The notes below the pieces were generated by a model. It had not been told where the DNA came from. It made no database searches and worked only from the letters and a program-made list of their open reading frames with translations. The position numbers and the translations under genes were made by a program. This document shows positions 62,831 to 64,000 of a DNA stretch of 64,000 nucleotides, piece after piece (the stretch's first letter is position 1; each line of letters starts with the position of its first letter). This stretch comes from Chrysomallon squamiferum (lineage: Eukaryota; Mollusca; Gastropoda; Neomphalida; Peltospiridae), in assembly GCA_012295275.1 (NCBI GenBank), contig CM022667.1, positions 15,123,168 through 15,187,167 of the forward strand, read 5' to 3'.

Positions 62831-64000
62831 GTCGATGGATCTATAAAATTACAGATCACACTTGCTCCTGTTTGATGTTTTTTTTTTTTTAAAACATTTC
62901 CGATTTTAATTACGATAATTCTTTAGTCCATTAAACATATAGCGGCCTTTAATTACCTACTTTCTCTCTCTTCTATTACCGCTGAAAAAGTATGTCCGCC
63001 TGACTATCTGTTTGTATGTCCAGCATCATCATTACTTTCTCTTATTTGACATTTCGTCTTTAATTATATTTCGTCTTCCCTATTAACTATTTTCGGCCAT
63101 TGCCTTATAATTATAACACACAATTTTTTTTTATTTTTTTTTTTTTTTTATTTCAACAGTCGATAAGTTTGAAATTAAGATCGCCTGGCTGTGTCAGACG
63201 TAATTTCATTAAGCAGGAACAAAACAGAAGTCTGGAGAGCGTAAATAAACTACTGGCAGTATTTTACATGGAGCACGTCAGACGCAAGGGATAAAAGGGG
63301 AAGAAGCTGACAAAAAAAAAAAAAAAAAAAAATAAAAGAAAGAGAGAGAAAGAGAGTAAAGAGTGACATCATCAAGAGCACGTAAATTAATCAATAAAGA
63401 CGTTTCTCGATTTAGATCGCTAACGAAAATGACCTTTCGCAGTGGAGAATCCGAGAAAAACGTATGGGGGTGCCGTCATTTGGGTGATGTAATTTTGAAG
63501 ATGATATGAGATTCACGATACAGAATAAAAAGAAAGAAAGAAAGAAAGAAAGAATAGAAAATAGAAAACAGAAAAGAAGAAATGAATATTCGTTGACAAA
63601 ACACTAATTTGTCAATCGATGAATATAATAATAATAATAATAATAACAACAACAACAACAACAACAACAGCAACAAAATAATAATAAAATTTTTATAGCA
63701 AAAAACACAAATTTCTTAAATATCCCACCCGTTATCCATTTTTTCATTTTTTTCTTCCCTTCATTTTACAGAAAAAAAAAGCAGACGTTCTGGGAGGTTT
63801 AAAAAGTAGAACATTTCCTAATTTTTGTTTAAGCATCTATTAATAACACATATTTCATAAATACCGCAACACAAAACCTACTCACCCATTCCTATAATAT
63901 TACGGAGTGCTTCTTAATGACCGTAACCAGAAAGTACGTAAACGGAGAAGCCGGAATGTAATCGTATAGACACAGTATTAGCCAAGTCCGAAATGTAAAC
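62831..64000. other. intergenic with complex island at 63150-63480
   Basis: AT-rich to 63150. The island (e.g. AAGATCGCCTGGCTGTGTC, GGAGCACGTCAGACGCAAGG) is interrupted by poly-A/(GA)n at 63314-63360. (AAAG)n at 63530-63556, (AAT)(AAC)n at 63626-63672, and unique CpG-bearing sequence to the window end. No gene. Confidence 0.6.

Overview
The window reads as nuclear DNA from a large, AT-rich, microsatellite-saturated animal genome. Long introns, tRNA-derived SINEs, a decayed mariner, a decayed FLYWCH/MULE (Phantom-like) transposon and at least 17 long (TC)n/(GA)n tracts fit a coleoid cephalopod (octopus-like) best. That assignment is inference: no sequence here is species-diagnostic by eye.

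Only one protein-coding gene is supported. Positions 923-10879 on the + strand carry the last seven coding exons of an SLC6 family Na+/Cl- coupled transporter, covering TM7 to TM12 and the C-terminal tail (about 285 residues). All junctions have GT/AG ends and compatible phases. The 5' exons lie left of the window. The subfamily looks closest to the GABA/taurine/creatine/glycine branch. The usual Na1-site Asn in TM7 is a Ser, while the Na2-site Asp-Ser in TM8 and the TM10 gate Asp are kept. A long 3' UTR probably follows, with AATAAA at 11067-11076 and again at 12938-12943.

At about 13.05 kb the base composition changes abruptly. CpG is 2-3 per kb through the gene and its 3' flank, then 15 or more per kb in the rest of the window. 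This matches the invertebrate pattern of methylated, CpG-depleted gene bodies and unmethylated intergenic DNA, and independently suggests where the transcription unit ends.

From 13 to 64 kb I see no credible protein gene. This desert alternates between microsatellite blocks and islands of 200-600 bp of complex, CpG-containing sequence without convincing reading frames. The main islands are near 16.85, 20.3, 21.5, 22.6, 27.0, 27.5, 28.8, 34.9, 36.75, 43.9, 45.8, 50.85, 53.5, 54.8, 61.45 and 63.15 kb. They are candidate conserved noncoding or enhancer elements; conservation cannot be tested here. The desert also holds a degenerate 155-190 bp satellite array (17.3-18.85 kb) split by a SINE, an inverted SINE pair (18.4/19.35 kb), a 233 bp mariner-derived MITE (22.0 kb), a broken FLYWCH/MULE transposase with G-rich subterminal repeats (33.1-34.2 kb), a rearranged duplication joined at (TC)n tracts (35.8-36.6 kb), other local duplications and a 180 bp foldback (62.65 kb). 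Perfect CREB/ATF palindromes TGACGTCA occur seven times, including two pairs with identical 17 bp spacing.
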